From Cymbidium sinense (taxonomy: Eukaryota; Streptophyta; Magnoliopsida; Asparagales; Orchidaceae), in NCBI GenBank assembly GCA_021442155.1, contig CM038214.1, forward strand, positions 144,494,488-144,558,487: DNA of 64,000 bases, written 5' to 3'. Position numbers and translations under genes: made by a program. Of the stretch, positions 1 to 10,980 are shown piece by piece. The notes beneath the pieces were generated by a model that worked only from the letters and a program-made list of their open reading frames with translations, was not told the origin of the DNA and searched no databases. Each line of letters opens with the position of its first letter. Position 1 is the stretch's first letter.

Positions 1-199
1 TAAGATAACATCTATTCTTTTGATGATAGACTATTTCAATGATTGACTTGGGAAGTTGTAAGCCTACATGCTTTCTAGATTGATCACAATCGACCACCTT
101 AGGTTGGTCAATTCTCACTATGCTAACTGATATACCACTCATGCTGATAGATACACCTTAGGTTGGTTGGTTCTCCAACCTTAGGATACACCACTCATG

Positions 200-1325
200 G
201 CAGACATAAGTCTTCTATGTTTTTTCCTTGAGTTGGCCACCGTACACCTATAGGCTTTCTTCGTCTCGTGATAATGTTCTAGTTGCACCTCCCTGTAGGC
301 ACTATATTTGGATCACATCCTTTGTGACCCCATTTAGACACGATACTATCAAATTGGATAGACCCCTTTCCTAGTAACCACCTGGGTTGGAGAATATGTC
401 CTATGGATGTGCGATTCTTCCTTCTAAATAAATCTGAGATAGGTCAAGGCTGACATAACCCATTCTTAGTGTGGTCCCAAACACACCAATAGTTTCTATG
501 CAAACATATAAATATATATATATATACTCACTTGTGGATTAGGAGGACACCCCTAGCGATACCATTTCCCAAGCAGGTATCCTATCTTTAGGGTAATGTC
601 AAAACTCCCATAGAATCATCCGACTTGAGTTGATATAAGTCTCCAAAGACATTCACTCGTCATCCCTAAGTCGGGTTCAATTTGTTGTTCTGCCAACAGG
701 TCACCCCAACGGTTGTTCCCTGCTTAGAAGATGTAAGTCTGCTATGTCTTCTTCCTATCACAACCATTGCATACCTAAAGGCAACCCCTTAGGTTGGCTA
801 GCTCTACCCCACGGCTTGTAGACTATGCCTTCGGATTTTTAAATCTGAGATAGGACAAGTCTGATATAGCCCCTTCTTAGTGGGTCCATTGCACAATGAT
901 GTGGTCCATAAATCAAATCTATCAAATTTGACCAAGCTCTCATCTCTAGCAAATATGCCTTCAATTCAAAAATAAACTAAACCAAACAAACCATATCAAA
1001 TCACATAAAATTAAGATAAAATTAATCTTGACAACTTTTGAGTTGACATAAGTCCCCAACGACATTCACTCAGTAGTCGCCCTAAGTCAAGTTCAATTTA
1101 TTGTGCATCCAACAGGTCACCCCAACAATTTTTCCTCACTTTGGAAGATGTAAGTTTGCTACACCTTTCTCCTAGCATAGCAGTTGCACACCGAAAGGAA
1201 ACCCCTTAGGTTGGCTAGCTCTACCCCCGATAGACTATCCCTTTGGATTTGTAAACCTGAGGTAGGTCAAGGCTGATATAGCCCCTTCTCCGTGGGTCCA
1301 TCGCACATCGACAAGGTCCATACAT
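200..1325 (+). repeat. Three tandem units of about 411 bp
   Basis: Landmarks recur in order: TAAGTC near the start, a GTTGGCYA-type word, then CTGAGATAGG..CAAG, GATATAGCCCCTTCT, and GTGGGTCCAT or a close relative. The CTGAGATAG-like landmark lies near 431, 842 and 1254, giving spacings of 411 and 412 bp. Units 2 and 3 are clearly alike and unit 1 is more diverged. The same trio occurs in the other two block copies at spacings of 366-380 bp. Tandem repeats of this kind are known in 3' untranslated regions of Tat/Ogre-lineage retroelements. Confidence 0.75.
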
Positions 1326-1339
1326 CAACTCAGATTAAA

Positions 1340-1765
1340 TTAATCCCATTATGATTTTTTGTAGTGGAGTTAAATTACACCTTCTCCCAAGTGGATCCCC
1401 AAATCATTTATAAATAAGTCAAGCAAATAAAACTAATTCAAAACCAACCTCTCTAGTGGAGCCAAATTAAACCAACTCCCCAGAGAGTCTAGATCAAAGA
1501 AATCCAACCAAACTCTTATACCCAAGTGGATACATCCCCAAATAAATCTATGAAATCAAACTCAAATCCCAATCCCCAATGGATAGCAACATGCTTCTAG
1601 TGGAAGGTTCATATAGATCCTAGTGAGCCCATATCTCTAGGAGATATGCCTCCACAATAATTAAAATAAACAAATCAAAGTCGATTGATCTTAATTGCGT
1701 GGATTATAGATTATTATCCCCATCAGATCTTCTTTGCACAAATCATATAATCAAATCAAATTCAA
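1340..1765 (+). repeat. Stretch rich in CTAGTGGA-like words
   Basis: Short words related to CTAGTGGA (GTAGTGGAG, CAAGTGGATC, CTAGTGGAGC, CAAGTGGATAC, CTAGTGGAAGG) recur every 30-70 bases, separated by AAATCAAAC-rich spacers. Equivalent stretches occur at about 19790-20130 and 41520-41900, where many of the words are shortened or lost. It reads as an old minisatellite. No coding potential is visible. Confidence 0.4.
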
Positions 1766-1937
1766 ACCTTATCCCCAATAGATTTTCTATTCCCTCGACA
1801 TAGACCCTCACATGTCATGTTCAATGAATGTGTGATCCCTAGGATCTCCTCCATGTCCTTCACATGGAATTCTCATCAAATCTTATTTCTTCTCTTATGC
1901 ACACCTTTAATACCAAACCAAAAGCCTAATAATGTAT

Positions 1938-3420
1938 TCATTCAAATTACATCATCTTAACATTATAATCAATATTTATGATTTGTGATGGTGTAAGCTC
2001 AAACTAACTATACAATATCATGCTAAACATATTATAATGAGAATTAACACACTATATTATATTATAAAATATGATGTTATATTATAATTTGCTATAATAT
2101 AATATATTGTCTAACTTTACACCTCATTAGAATCACTTAAAAGGAACAAATAACAAAACTTTCTCAAAATATGAATAATGTTCATTTTGGATGTAAAATT
2201 GTTAATTTTCTATTAGAAATGCTGCAAAATAGCATAATTTTGGTGTTGCTTCTTGGTGTGTGCTATGAATTTGGCCAAATTCTTTCATCTCAACCTTCAA
2301 ATTAGCATTTTTGTGAGTTTTGACCCAACGTATTATAACAAAAGTAAAACATACTAAAATGTACAATAACATTTAGTAACACACCACCATATTCATATAT
2401 ATATGTAAAGTTATATTGTTATGTACATTATATTTTAATATGCTTTGATAATATATTATCTTACATTACACCTTAAAATGAATCACTTTAAAAAAATATT
2501 TATCAAATTTGGTTGAAAATGAACATTTATTTTGGATGCAAAATTTCATTCTTTTGATTAAATGACACACCAAAGCACACCCCCAATGATGTTCCCTAAA
2601 GCTTACCTTATATTTGGCCAACTCCCATCATCTTAGCCTATAAATCTTTAATTTTATGAATTATACTAGTACAAACTATACTACATCATACTATAGCAAA
2701 CTAAAATATGCTAAACAACAAGTAGTAATACACAATAGTATGCTATAATGCATGATGCTACACTATGTTATGGCATCTTATATTATAATACACTATAACA
2801 TATTATATTATATTATATGGCATATCACATCAAAAAGGGATTGCTTAAGATAAAAAATCATAAAATTAGTCTAAATAATAAAAAACTATATATTTTAGTC
2901 ATCACTTACATATTTTAAATTGAAATAATATATTATGATGCCATGCTCTACCAATTATGAATTTGTTCAAATTCCACCATTTTAAAGTCTAAATCAACAT
3001 TTTTATAAATAATGTTAGTGTAGGCTCAACTGCATGACTGTAAAATACTAAAAGAATTTAAAATGTGTAGAATAATATATTATGATATATGATGCTATAC
3101 TATGCTACATATTTATGATACATGATTATAGGCTCAACATATAATATTTATTTTGAACATAAAATCTTACTTTTTAGACTACAAGTGGTGTAGCACACCT
3201 TTGGTACTACAACCTAATTCCCACTTCAAATTTAACAAATTTCATCATCTGATTTATTAAATTAATATTTTTATGATTTATATTAATTTAGACTATAGGG
3301 CATAATACCATAATATACTAAAACATTTCAAAACATATTATAAGATCCAAAAACACATCACTACATGCTTAAAGATATGATTCTACATTATACTATAATA
3401 TACGATATTATAATATGATT
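1938..3420 (+). repeat. Five degenerate AT-rich tandem units of about 340 bp
   Basis: A landmark like TTTGGCCAAATTC, followed by a CATC-type word and an A/T word ending in TTTATGA, recurs near 1938, 2267, 2612, 2958 and 3226. After each landmark comes a run of TATACTA, ACATATTATA and ATATGATG words. The same five landmarks occur in the other two block copies at nearly the same spacing (about 325-346 bp, the last shorter), so the units are older than the block duplication. The AT-rich ladder ends where telomere-like repeat begins. Confidence 0.65.
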
Positions 3421-3848
3421 TAGGTTTAGGGTATTCAAATCTCTAATAGTCAAGGGAAAGTCTCTTGAAGACATTTTCCTTAGCCACCATAACTATGTTA
3501 GGATTAGGTTATTATTTAGATCTACTCCTAATGACATATTTATTCAAGGTTTAGGGTTAGGTTTTAAGGTTAGTTTAGGGTTTAGGGTTAGTTTAGTGTT
3601 AGTTTAGGGTTTAGCATTTAGGGTTTAGGGTTTAGCATTTAGGGTTTATGGTTTTGGGTTTAGGATTTAGGGTTTAGGGTTATGGGTATTAGGGTTTAGG
3701 GTTTATGGTTTTAGGGTTTAAAGTTTAGGATTAAGGGTTTAGGGTTTAGGGTTTAGGGTTTATTCTTTAGGGTTTAGGGTTTAGGATTTATGGTTTAGTG
3801 AATAGGGTTTTGGTTTTAGATTTAGGGTTTAGAGTTTAGGGTTTAAGG
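3421..3848 (+). repeat. Degenerate TTTAGGG (plant telomere-type) array
   Basis: Variants of TTTAGGG fill this stretch with the G-rich strand on +. Four perfect heptamers in a row lie near 3735-3762, surrounded by variants such as TTTATGG, TTTAGCA and TTTTGGG. A non-telomeric stretch of about 100 bp near 3441-3545, containing GTCTCTTGAAGACA, is conserved at the same place in all three blocks. This is an interstitial or subtelomeric array, not a fresh chromosome end. Confidence 0.9.
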
Positions 3849-4302
3849 TTTTTTTTAACATAAAGAAAAAATTTTGATTCAACATTTATTCTTTTCAATT
3901 TCATCAACCAAGTAGCACCCATGTTTTCTATGACACAAGTGATGACATAGATAAAAAATGAGCACCCATAGAGCAAATCAAAAACCCTAGATAAGTAGAA
4001 TCGTCTCTACTAAAAAGACATAGTCCTATAAGTAGTATATTGGATTGGCCGTTCTTCAATTTCTCTCATTCCCATCAAAACCACCATTGCCTATAGAGTA
4101 GCGGGATCAACCATCACATCCCCGATCTATCCCTCCGCCACCACCACGGCTATAACCTCCATCCCTCCTCCCACCTCCATAACCACCACTACTCCGATCG
4201 GTACCTCCATATCCACCAGCACCTCTATATCCCCCACCACATCTATGGTAACCACCGCCTAATTTATGGTGATGTTCTTGCCATCAAAGTTCTGCCTATT
4301 CT
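3849..4302 (-). pseudogene. GR-RBP gene 3' fragment, copy 1
   Basis: Read on the minus strand, the fragment begins in the last part of an RNA-recognition motif (a degraded NLDGRNITVN-like string), runs into a glycine-rich tail (GGYGGG, GRRDGGYSRGGGGG), and ends with a relic of the family's terminal GNWRN followed by TGA. The coding part is 5'-truncated. About 30 bases covering the AQSR motif are missing, which shifts the frame, and there is a stop in the RRM remnant. The 3' untranslated region (about 3855-4050) ends in a poly(A)-like tract that reads TTTTTTTT on + at 3849. Intact members bind RNA in stress and circadian responses; this copy cannot make a protein. Confidence 0.85.
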
Positions 4303-4482
4303 TAGGGTTTAGGGTTAGTTTAGGGTTTAAGGTTTAGGGTTAGTTTAGGGTTTAGTGTTTATGGTTTAGGGTTTATGGTTTAGAGTTGTAGGTTTTAGAG
4401 TTTAGGGTTTAGGGTTTAGGGTTTAGGGTTTTAAGGTTTAGGGTTTAGTGTTTTAAGGTTTAGGGTTTAGGGTTTCTTTTAA
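4303..4482 (+). repeat. Degenerate TTTAGGG array beside GR-RBP copy 1
   Basis: Near-continuous TTTAGGG variants, G-rich strand on +, starting directly at the truncated coding end of the GR-RBP fragment (CATTCTTAGGG-type junction). The array grades into the T-rich satellite at the AAAAATTATGTAATAAGG word near 4482, a decayed form of the satellite anchor. Confidence 0.9.
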
Positions 4483-6120
4483 AAATTATGTAATAAGGTA
4501 GGTTTAGGTTTATCTAGTTTATATTTTTGTTTATTTGAGTTTATATTATTTTTTATTTCTATTTAGGTTTATTTTTATTTTTCTTTAGTTTAGTTTATTT
4601 ATTTTAGCTTTATTTATTTTAGTTTAATGTTTTTATTTTAGTTTATTTTTTAGGTTTAGGTTTATTTTCAAGGTGAGTTTTATTATTTAGGTTTTATTTT
4701 ATTTTTTTTATTTAGGTTTATTTTTTAGTAGGTAGTTATTTTATTTATTTATTTTTAATTTAGTTTAGTTTAGGTTTTATATTGGTTTAGGTTTAGGTCC
4801 ATTTATTTTAGAAATTTTAAGTTTAGGTATTTTTATTTTATTTTAGGTTTATTAATTTTTTTAGTATTTTAGGTTTTATTTTAATTTGGTTTTATTTTAT
4901 GTCTTTAGGTTTAGATTTATTTAGTTTTTTATTTTATTTTATTTAGGTTTTATACTTAAGTTTATCTTTTTTAGTTTTAGTTTAGGTTTTTATTTATTTT
5001 ATTTTAGTTTAATTTTATTTTTTATTTTATTTTATTTTATTTATGTTTAAATTTTAGTATTTTTTATTATTTTATCTTATTTGGAGTATTATTTATTTAT
5101 TAGATCTTATTTAGTTTAGAGTTTTGTGGTCTGTGGTTTGAGAGTGTAGGGATCAGAGCTCAGTAAGTGTTAAGTGGAGGGCCCAGGATTACAGGGCCCA
5201 GGAGGATTATATAGTGGCCCAGGGCCCAGGGCCTGTAGCAGGGTTCCTCACAATAAGGTGGGTCAGTGTCATTTAGAGGATCAGTGGTGGTGTAGGATCT
5301 AGCACATGGATTTTTTATATTATATTAGCTAGTATTTAGTTTATTTTATCTTTAGGTTATTTATTTATTATCATTTATTTATTTAGTCATTATTATCTTT
5401 ATTTTTAGTTTATTTATCTTATTATTTTAGTAGTTTATTTACATAGTAGTGTTTTAGTAAGTTTTATTTTATTTTATTTAGTATTTTTTTATTTTTTATC
5501 TTTTTAGTGAGGTAGCTAGGTTTAGGGTCAGTGGAGGGTTTGGGTGGGGAGTGAGGGTCAGGGTCAGCAGATTTTATGGAAGTTGTAGGTTGGGAGCATT
5601 TGCATTGTGGTTAAGTGGCCCAGGATTTAGGTGTTAAGGTATATAGATAGTTTGGGTTAGGGAGGGTTTAGGGTTTTATATTATATATATATTTTAAATT
5701 AAACTCACAAGTTTAAGTTTATTTAGTTTATTTTATATTTAATTTATTATTATTTGATTATTATTTAATTTAGTTTATTTGGTATGTATTTAGTTTATTT
5801 ATTTTTAGTTTAGGTTTAGGTTTATTTTTAGTTTATTTAATGGTTTAGGTTTTATTTTTATTTTTTTAGTTTAGTTTTATATTTTATTAGTTTAAGTTTA
5901 GGTTTTATTTTAGGTTTATTTTTGGTTTATTTTATAGGTTTAGGTTTATTTTAGTATATTTTATTTTATTTATGGTTTATGTTTAGGTTTAGGTTTAGTT
6001 TAATATAAGTTTACATTTAGGTTTTATTAACTTTTTAGTTTATTATATTTTAGTTTAGGTTTAGGTTTATTTTATTTTTATTTTAGGTTTAGGTTTTTTT
6101 AGTTTAGGGTTTAGGTTTGT
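4483..6120 (+). repeat. T-rich telomere-derived satellite, block 1
   Basis: This stretch is built almost only of TTTAGG, TTTAG and TTTATTTT words, with very few C on +. The order of words (TTTATTTAGTTTAG, TTTTTAGGTTTAGG, TTTTAGTTTATTTTATT and so on) matches the longer satellite of blocks 2 and 3. Two patches at about 5121-5310 and 5500-5660 break the pattern with G-rich text such as AGTGGCCCAGG and GGGTCAGTGG. The satellite stops abruptly at 6120. No gene is visible. Confidence 0.8.
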
Positions 6121-8600
6121 ACTATCTTAAAAGATAAAGACATCACCCTACAGTGGACATAATCACGTAATAAAGACTCCTAAGGCATGATGGGTCAATG
6201 AATGTACCATAGATTTTTACCCTACATTACATGGATAAATAAAGCAGGGTTTATATTAAACCAGGTTCTTAAGTTCCCTATGAAGGCAAACCTCTATAAT
6301 TAATTACATCTTAGGAAAAGAAATTTCCTAAGAATACTCTCGATTAAAGTTGACAACTATCATCTCCAAATATTTCAAGGTTAGACTATCAAAGGATTGT
6401 TGTATTTGGAAAATCAATTCAGAAAGTATTTTTGGAATTAAAATGAAATAAGTAGGAAATTCTCATGATACTAAGAAGCCTAGTGATCTTTTCAATCTAT
6501 CCTATGGTTGGGCTTTATCATTTTAAAGTTGAGGATATTTCTAAGTTTCGAGTTGAAATTTAATTAGATTACTAATGCTTATAATGCACCAACACAAGGT
6601 TGTGGGAATGCCTAAGAGGTGAGGATTTATGCTCGTAGCCCGAAAAAAATAGCTACCTTGGATACTAAATATAGGGAACTTTAGTACAAGCTAAAATACG
6701 ACCTAAATCTAAGCGACAGGTGGACATAAGGGTTTACCTCAACTAGAGTAAATAAATTGTCTAACTTCTAGACTTATAATCGCCTGGAGTGGCCGCAAGC
6801 TAACTCCTCATACGATTTTAAAATAATGCAGTTTGATCTTGTGAATTGCAAGATAGCTAGGGTAGTTATTTAATTAGAACGAGACTAAAATCCTAAACAC
6901 ACTCCCTAAGAGACTAGAGCATGAGTGGTATGAGCATAGGACTTAATCTATAGATCAAAATCTTTTCAAATTTTATTTCATTTTAGACACATCATTTTGA
7001 CAGTGGTTTAGGATTTCTTATGCATAAATACATGATGAAATATGTTATGGGTCAAATCAGCTAGAAGAAGGTGTTCTTTACCACAAGGGATGCTCTCTAA
7101 GGTCAAGCATTCTTTTATCGTGCAAGGATAGAGATCCTTCAAGTTCAAGAGAAAAAGATTATGGATGCATGATGTGAAACATACAACCATATAGCTAAGG
7201 GGTTGCTAAATCCTTTAATTATATATTTATTTCTTAGGCTTTATGATAAGGTTATGAGTTGTTTAAAATTTAGCTATGAGTGATTAGCTGGGTAGAAAAG
7301 TTATTTTCATCCTAAGAGCTTAATTGTATCCAAGAAACACATTAAAGCATCAATCATTTAAGACACTACGAAAAGCATGTCATCCTAATGCACAATGTAA
7401 GAATAACATCAAACAATTATATAAAATATCATAAAAGAATACAAGGCTGATGTGGTCGGGTACCACCGTACAACCTGAAGGGAGAAAAGATGGTTAGCCG
7501 AGTTGTACCCTTATACAACTTGGAATATGAAAGAATAATTATAATTGTATTAAATGCTATGAGGGTCTTCTTTCTTCATATCACCATTTCTGATTTGATT
7601 CCTTCTTTGATTTGGATGGTGGTTGCTTCAAAGGCATCATGTGGTGCCCTAAAGCCTTTGCCACTGCTCATCCTAATCCCCCATAGTACTAATCCTAATT
7701 CCTATTGCAAAAATTACATTTATATGGGAAAAGTAAATCTAACTACACCTGTAAAATAGAGATTAACTAAATATACATATAATCCCAAGTATTTGTATTT
7801 ATAATTTTGACTTAGCACCCTACACATGGTTAACTAAGCCCACCTGTCCTAACTTGGATTATGCTTAAGGATTTAAGCAACTTGCAAAAAGAGCATTCAC
7901 ATTATTTTAAGCATCCCTTAAGCATTACCCCTATAGAAAACATGATTAGGCTAATATTGGCCAATCATCCAGTCTACGAAGCATACACCCTAACATCTAA
8001 TTTAAAATAATATATCATAAAATAAAACATACATCACATCATACACCATCCTAACTTAGAGCTAGAATTGGTGACTTAATTCTAATGTGTGTATTAAGGC
8101 TTGTGTGGTAATTCTTGTTAAGCATTAGTGTTATATTTTCTAAGTGTGGAATGATTCAATTTAACATGAAAGGTTGATTTCACTTAATATAGTTTAATTG
8201 ATTTGAGAATTTTAATTTGTGTTTTCTTTTGTTTCATTTGATTACACTTAGCAACTAAGCGTTATAATGAAAGAAAAAATTGATTTCCCTCTTTCATCCA
8301 TACCTTAAGTCACTTTCTAAAGTATATTAATCTGATTTAGTTCTCTTTAGTGAATGTCTTATTAAATGATTTAATTAATCCTAAGTTTAGGTTCACTTTA
8401 AATAATCCTATTCAAAATGAAATGCATCTTAAGATTAATTTGAATTACTACCACATGACATATATTAAATCATTCCTTTCCATCACATGTAACATGCATA
8501 TGATTTAATCTAAGTGTTTCTATACATGCAACATATTTTAGCACACTTAAATGATGACTGTATGTGTATGTTAAGAATTTATATTTATTTGATTGAATAA
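6121..8600. other. AT-rich region without recognisable genes
   Basis: Ordinary-looking, unique AT-rich sequence between the satellite and the 250-bp repeats. A possible reading frame at 7490-7759 (+) encodes 89 residues that resemble no family I know, and it lacks coding-like composition. A short inverted pair, GTACAAC near 7468 and GTTGTAC near 7502, is present. The stretch has no counterpart in block 3. It could be old retroelement LTR or leader DNA, but I see no paired LTRs. Confidence 0.4.
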
Positions 8601-9290
8601 TTTAAACATATTAACTTATAACTTTATCCAAATTATGATACAAAAAGGACATAAGAATAAAATTAAATAGATATGTGATGTTATTAAATCAGGGAAGTGA
8701 GGTAATCAAATGACTTCCTTGGAGCTAGCTAAAGCATCGTATGCTCGGGATGTCCAAACTATATACCCATTTGTATTCAAACATATGTAAATTCATATAC
8801 ATGAATCAGATGGCTAATTAATTCAACCACTTATTTAATTATGAATGCTTGCAATTTTAATGTAAAATGGGATTTACATTCACTAATCACATATACATAT
8901 ACATGTACAAAGATATAGGCAAGTACGTGTCATTAAATCGGGAAGTGAGGTAATCAAATGACCTCCTTGGGGCTAACTAAAGCCTCATATTCTGGGATGT
9001 CCAAACTATATACTTGCTTTTCTTGGACACACATGGATGTATACATAAATGAGGGGAAAAAACCATGCAAAGATTATATATATATTTTTTTATTGAATCA
9101 TTTATATATATGAATTAAAGCTCTATCCAAATTCTAATGTTGAAATACATAAGATTGAAATCAAATGGGTATGTGCTCTTGTTGAACCTTGGAAGTGAGG
9201 TAATCAAATGGCCTCCTTGGGGCTAGCTAGAGCCTCGTATTCCTAAGATGTCTAGACTATATAACCATTATCATTAAATCTTATATAAAT
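8600..9290 (+). repeat. Three tandem units of about 250 bp
   Basis: The core GGAAGTGAGGTAATCAAATG occurs exactly at 8693-8712, 8941-8960 and 9191-9210 (spacings 248 and 250). Each is followed by a CCTTGG-GCTAGCTA-AGC-TCGTAT-like stretch and GGATGTCCAAACTATATA. Units 1 and 3 also share the preceding CTTTATCCAAATT and ATATGTGATGTT-like stretch. The between-core parts are more diverged and AT-rich. This looks like a short tandem series inside an older repeat. I do not recognise the parent. Confidence 0.85.
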
Positions 9291-10620
9291 CAACACGTGA
9301 ATAGAGGAAAGAGAACTCAACATTCATACACTTAAGCTATAAGCACATGCTTTTCTTATGTATTTATAATTAGCATCATAACACATATAATTATTAATTT
9401 ATAAGCTTTTGAAAAATACATTTGATTTAATAGTGATAATACCCATGCATATATTAAATTAAATCAATACATGCAAGCTTACATAAAGAAATCCATTTTA
9501 TTTTACTTGATTTTGAAAGATGGATGCATGAATTCAAATGACATACCAAATTTAACATGATTGGAAAGAGGACAATCAAATATAAGCATGTGATTCATTC
9601 AACCAAACTAGTTCTTAAGGACAATCAAATCAAATAAGATTATTTAAAGCAAAGCAAAGCTTCTTTATTAATTAAGTTTTGGATTTGATTTGATTTAAAG
9701 AGGAGAAGAGAAATCACCACTTGTTGTTTTAAAACCATTTTTGCAATAGTGATTTGATGTAATTTAAGGAAATGTAATTAAGTTGAATTTATGGGTTAAT
9801 TAAGTTGAACCATTAATTAGATGAATTAATTACCCTTACTTGTGTCACCTTAAGGTAATTAACTAAATAATTATGAGCAAACATGATATGCATGGAAAAT
9901 AAACATACAATGATCCTAAAAAATAAAAAGGCCCTAATGCAATTGGCTTATGATTAATATTTAATTAGATTAAGAAACTTAACTAATTACTCTTATTGTT
10001 TTCCCACATATATGGACTAACCATAATTTCATTAAACTCATTTAGGTTATTAAACACCAAAAGATCTACCCCCTGATTTAATTAATTAAGGTCTGGTGTG
10101 ATTATGATTTCAATTTGATTAAGTGATTTAATTAATTAGTTAAATTTTAATTAATTTCATTTTTAAAAAAAGGTGAAATGAACTTACTGAAAGGGGTTCC
10201 AACCCTATTCCTTAGTTCACTTACTGTTGAACAATGATTAATAAACTTAATCAACCAATTTATTACTATTCATGAGATTAATTAATCATTAATTAATTTA
10301 AAAGTGTAGTTAAGATTTAATTTGTCAATTTTTTAATTAAGTGAGTATTAAATCCCAAGAAAATCAAGGGAGAAAGAGGTCATCCCATTATATTATCCCA
10401 CAAAATTTGGCATTAATTACTTAAGTAATTAAGCTAATAAAATTTTCAATTAAACCTTAGTTAAACTTTAATTACTATTCAAAATTAGTTAACATACTTT
10501 TTAATTAATTCACCTCTGAAATACCTTTAAAATGTGTATTTATTTGTATTTTTTATTTCTCTATGATTTTTTATTATTTTAGAAGTTTCAACCATTAAAA
10601 TGATTAATTAAGCCAATAAG
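9291..10620. other. AT-rich DNA, no gene seen
   Basis: The stretch is dominated by TTAATTAA-type words (for example 9780-9850 and 10080-10330). It contains no open frame of note and no motif I can name. It may belong to the leader or LTR of the retroelement remnant to the right, but nothing in the sequence proves that. Confidence 0.35.
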
Positions 10621-10631
10621 GCCTAATCTTG

Positions 10632-10658
10632 GCCATGGTGCCGACGCTGCGCCATGGC
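10632..10658. repeat. Short inverted repeat with GC-rich loop
   Basis: Arms GCCATGG (10632-10638) and CCATGGC (10652-10658) are perfect reverse complements around a 13-base GC-rich loop. This is unusual in a strongly AT-rich setting. Confidence 0.6.
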
Positions 10659-10703
10659 ATCGTAGGATTGACTTCTTAAAACTTACATAACTCAATGCCT
10701 ACG

Positions 10704-10755
10704 TGGCGCCAGCAAACACACTTTCTCATCCATCATCTGATCTAAGATCAGATGA
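10704..10755 (+). other. Possible primer-binding site and an 11-bp perfect palindrome
   Basis: TGGCGCC at 10704-10710 matches the start of primer-binding sites used by several plant Ty3/gypsy lineages, and the pol remnant is downstream on the same strand. Only seven bases match, so the call is weak. Just after it, TCATCTGATCT (10733-10743) and AGATCAGATGA (10745-10755) form a perfect inverted repeat around one central A. Confidence 0.25.
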
Positions 10756-10980
10756 CTACGATTCATCCGACATCTTAATAAGATTAAATTAGATCGATCT
10801 AGTGGATCTAATCGTAAGCATCCATTCCAATCAAGTGGAACGGATGGTCCGTGATCTTATGTCACACGAGTGAGGGAGAATGGAGTCCATTTGCCATTGC
10901 TCACTTGATCCAAGCTTACCTAGGCTCGGATCAACTCCAAAAGGATCCCACACCTTCACATCATCGATAAAAGGGGATCC

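Larger units (their letters stand above)
1..3420 (+). repeat. Tat-like retroelement 3' non-coding region, copy 1 (left-truncated)
   Basis: This is the first of three copies of a 3.4-3.9 kb non-coding block; the others are at 18050-21761 and 39650-43534. In those two the block directly follows a decayed Ty3/gypsy integrase, so here it is probably the tail of an element whose pol lies left of the window. It has three parts: about 411-bp tandem units (200-1325), a stretch rich in CTAGTGGA-like words (about 1340-1765), and an AT-rich part of about 340-bp units (1938-3420). The three copies can be aligned by eye along their whole length but differ by many small indels. I see no open reading frame of note. 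It could instead be part of a long LTR, but no second copy lies on the other side of the pol remnants. Confidence 0.7.

Noticed and set aside
511..526. (TA)n microsatellite
   Set aside because: It is real but only about seven repeats long, and ordinary for AT-rich plant DNA.
7490..7759. 89-residue + frame as a small gene
   Set aside because: No family resemblance, no supporting promoter or codon pattern, and AT-rich repeat-like surroundings.
8600..9290. CRISPR-like array
   Set aside because: Only three units with spacers of about 230 bp that are themselves related, in plant-type DNA.
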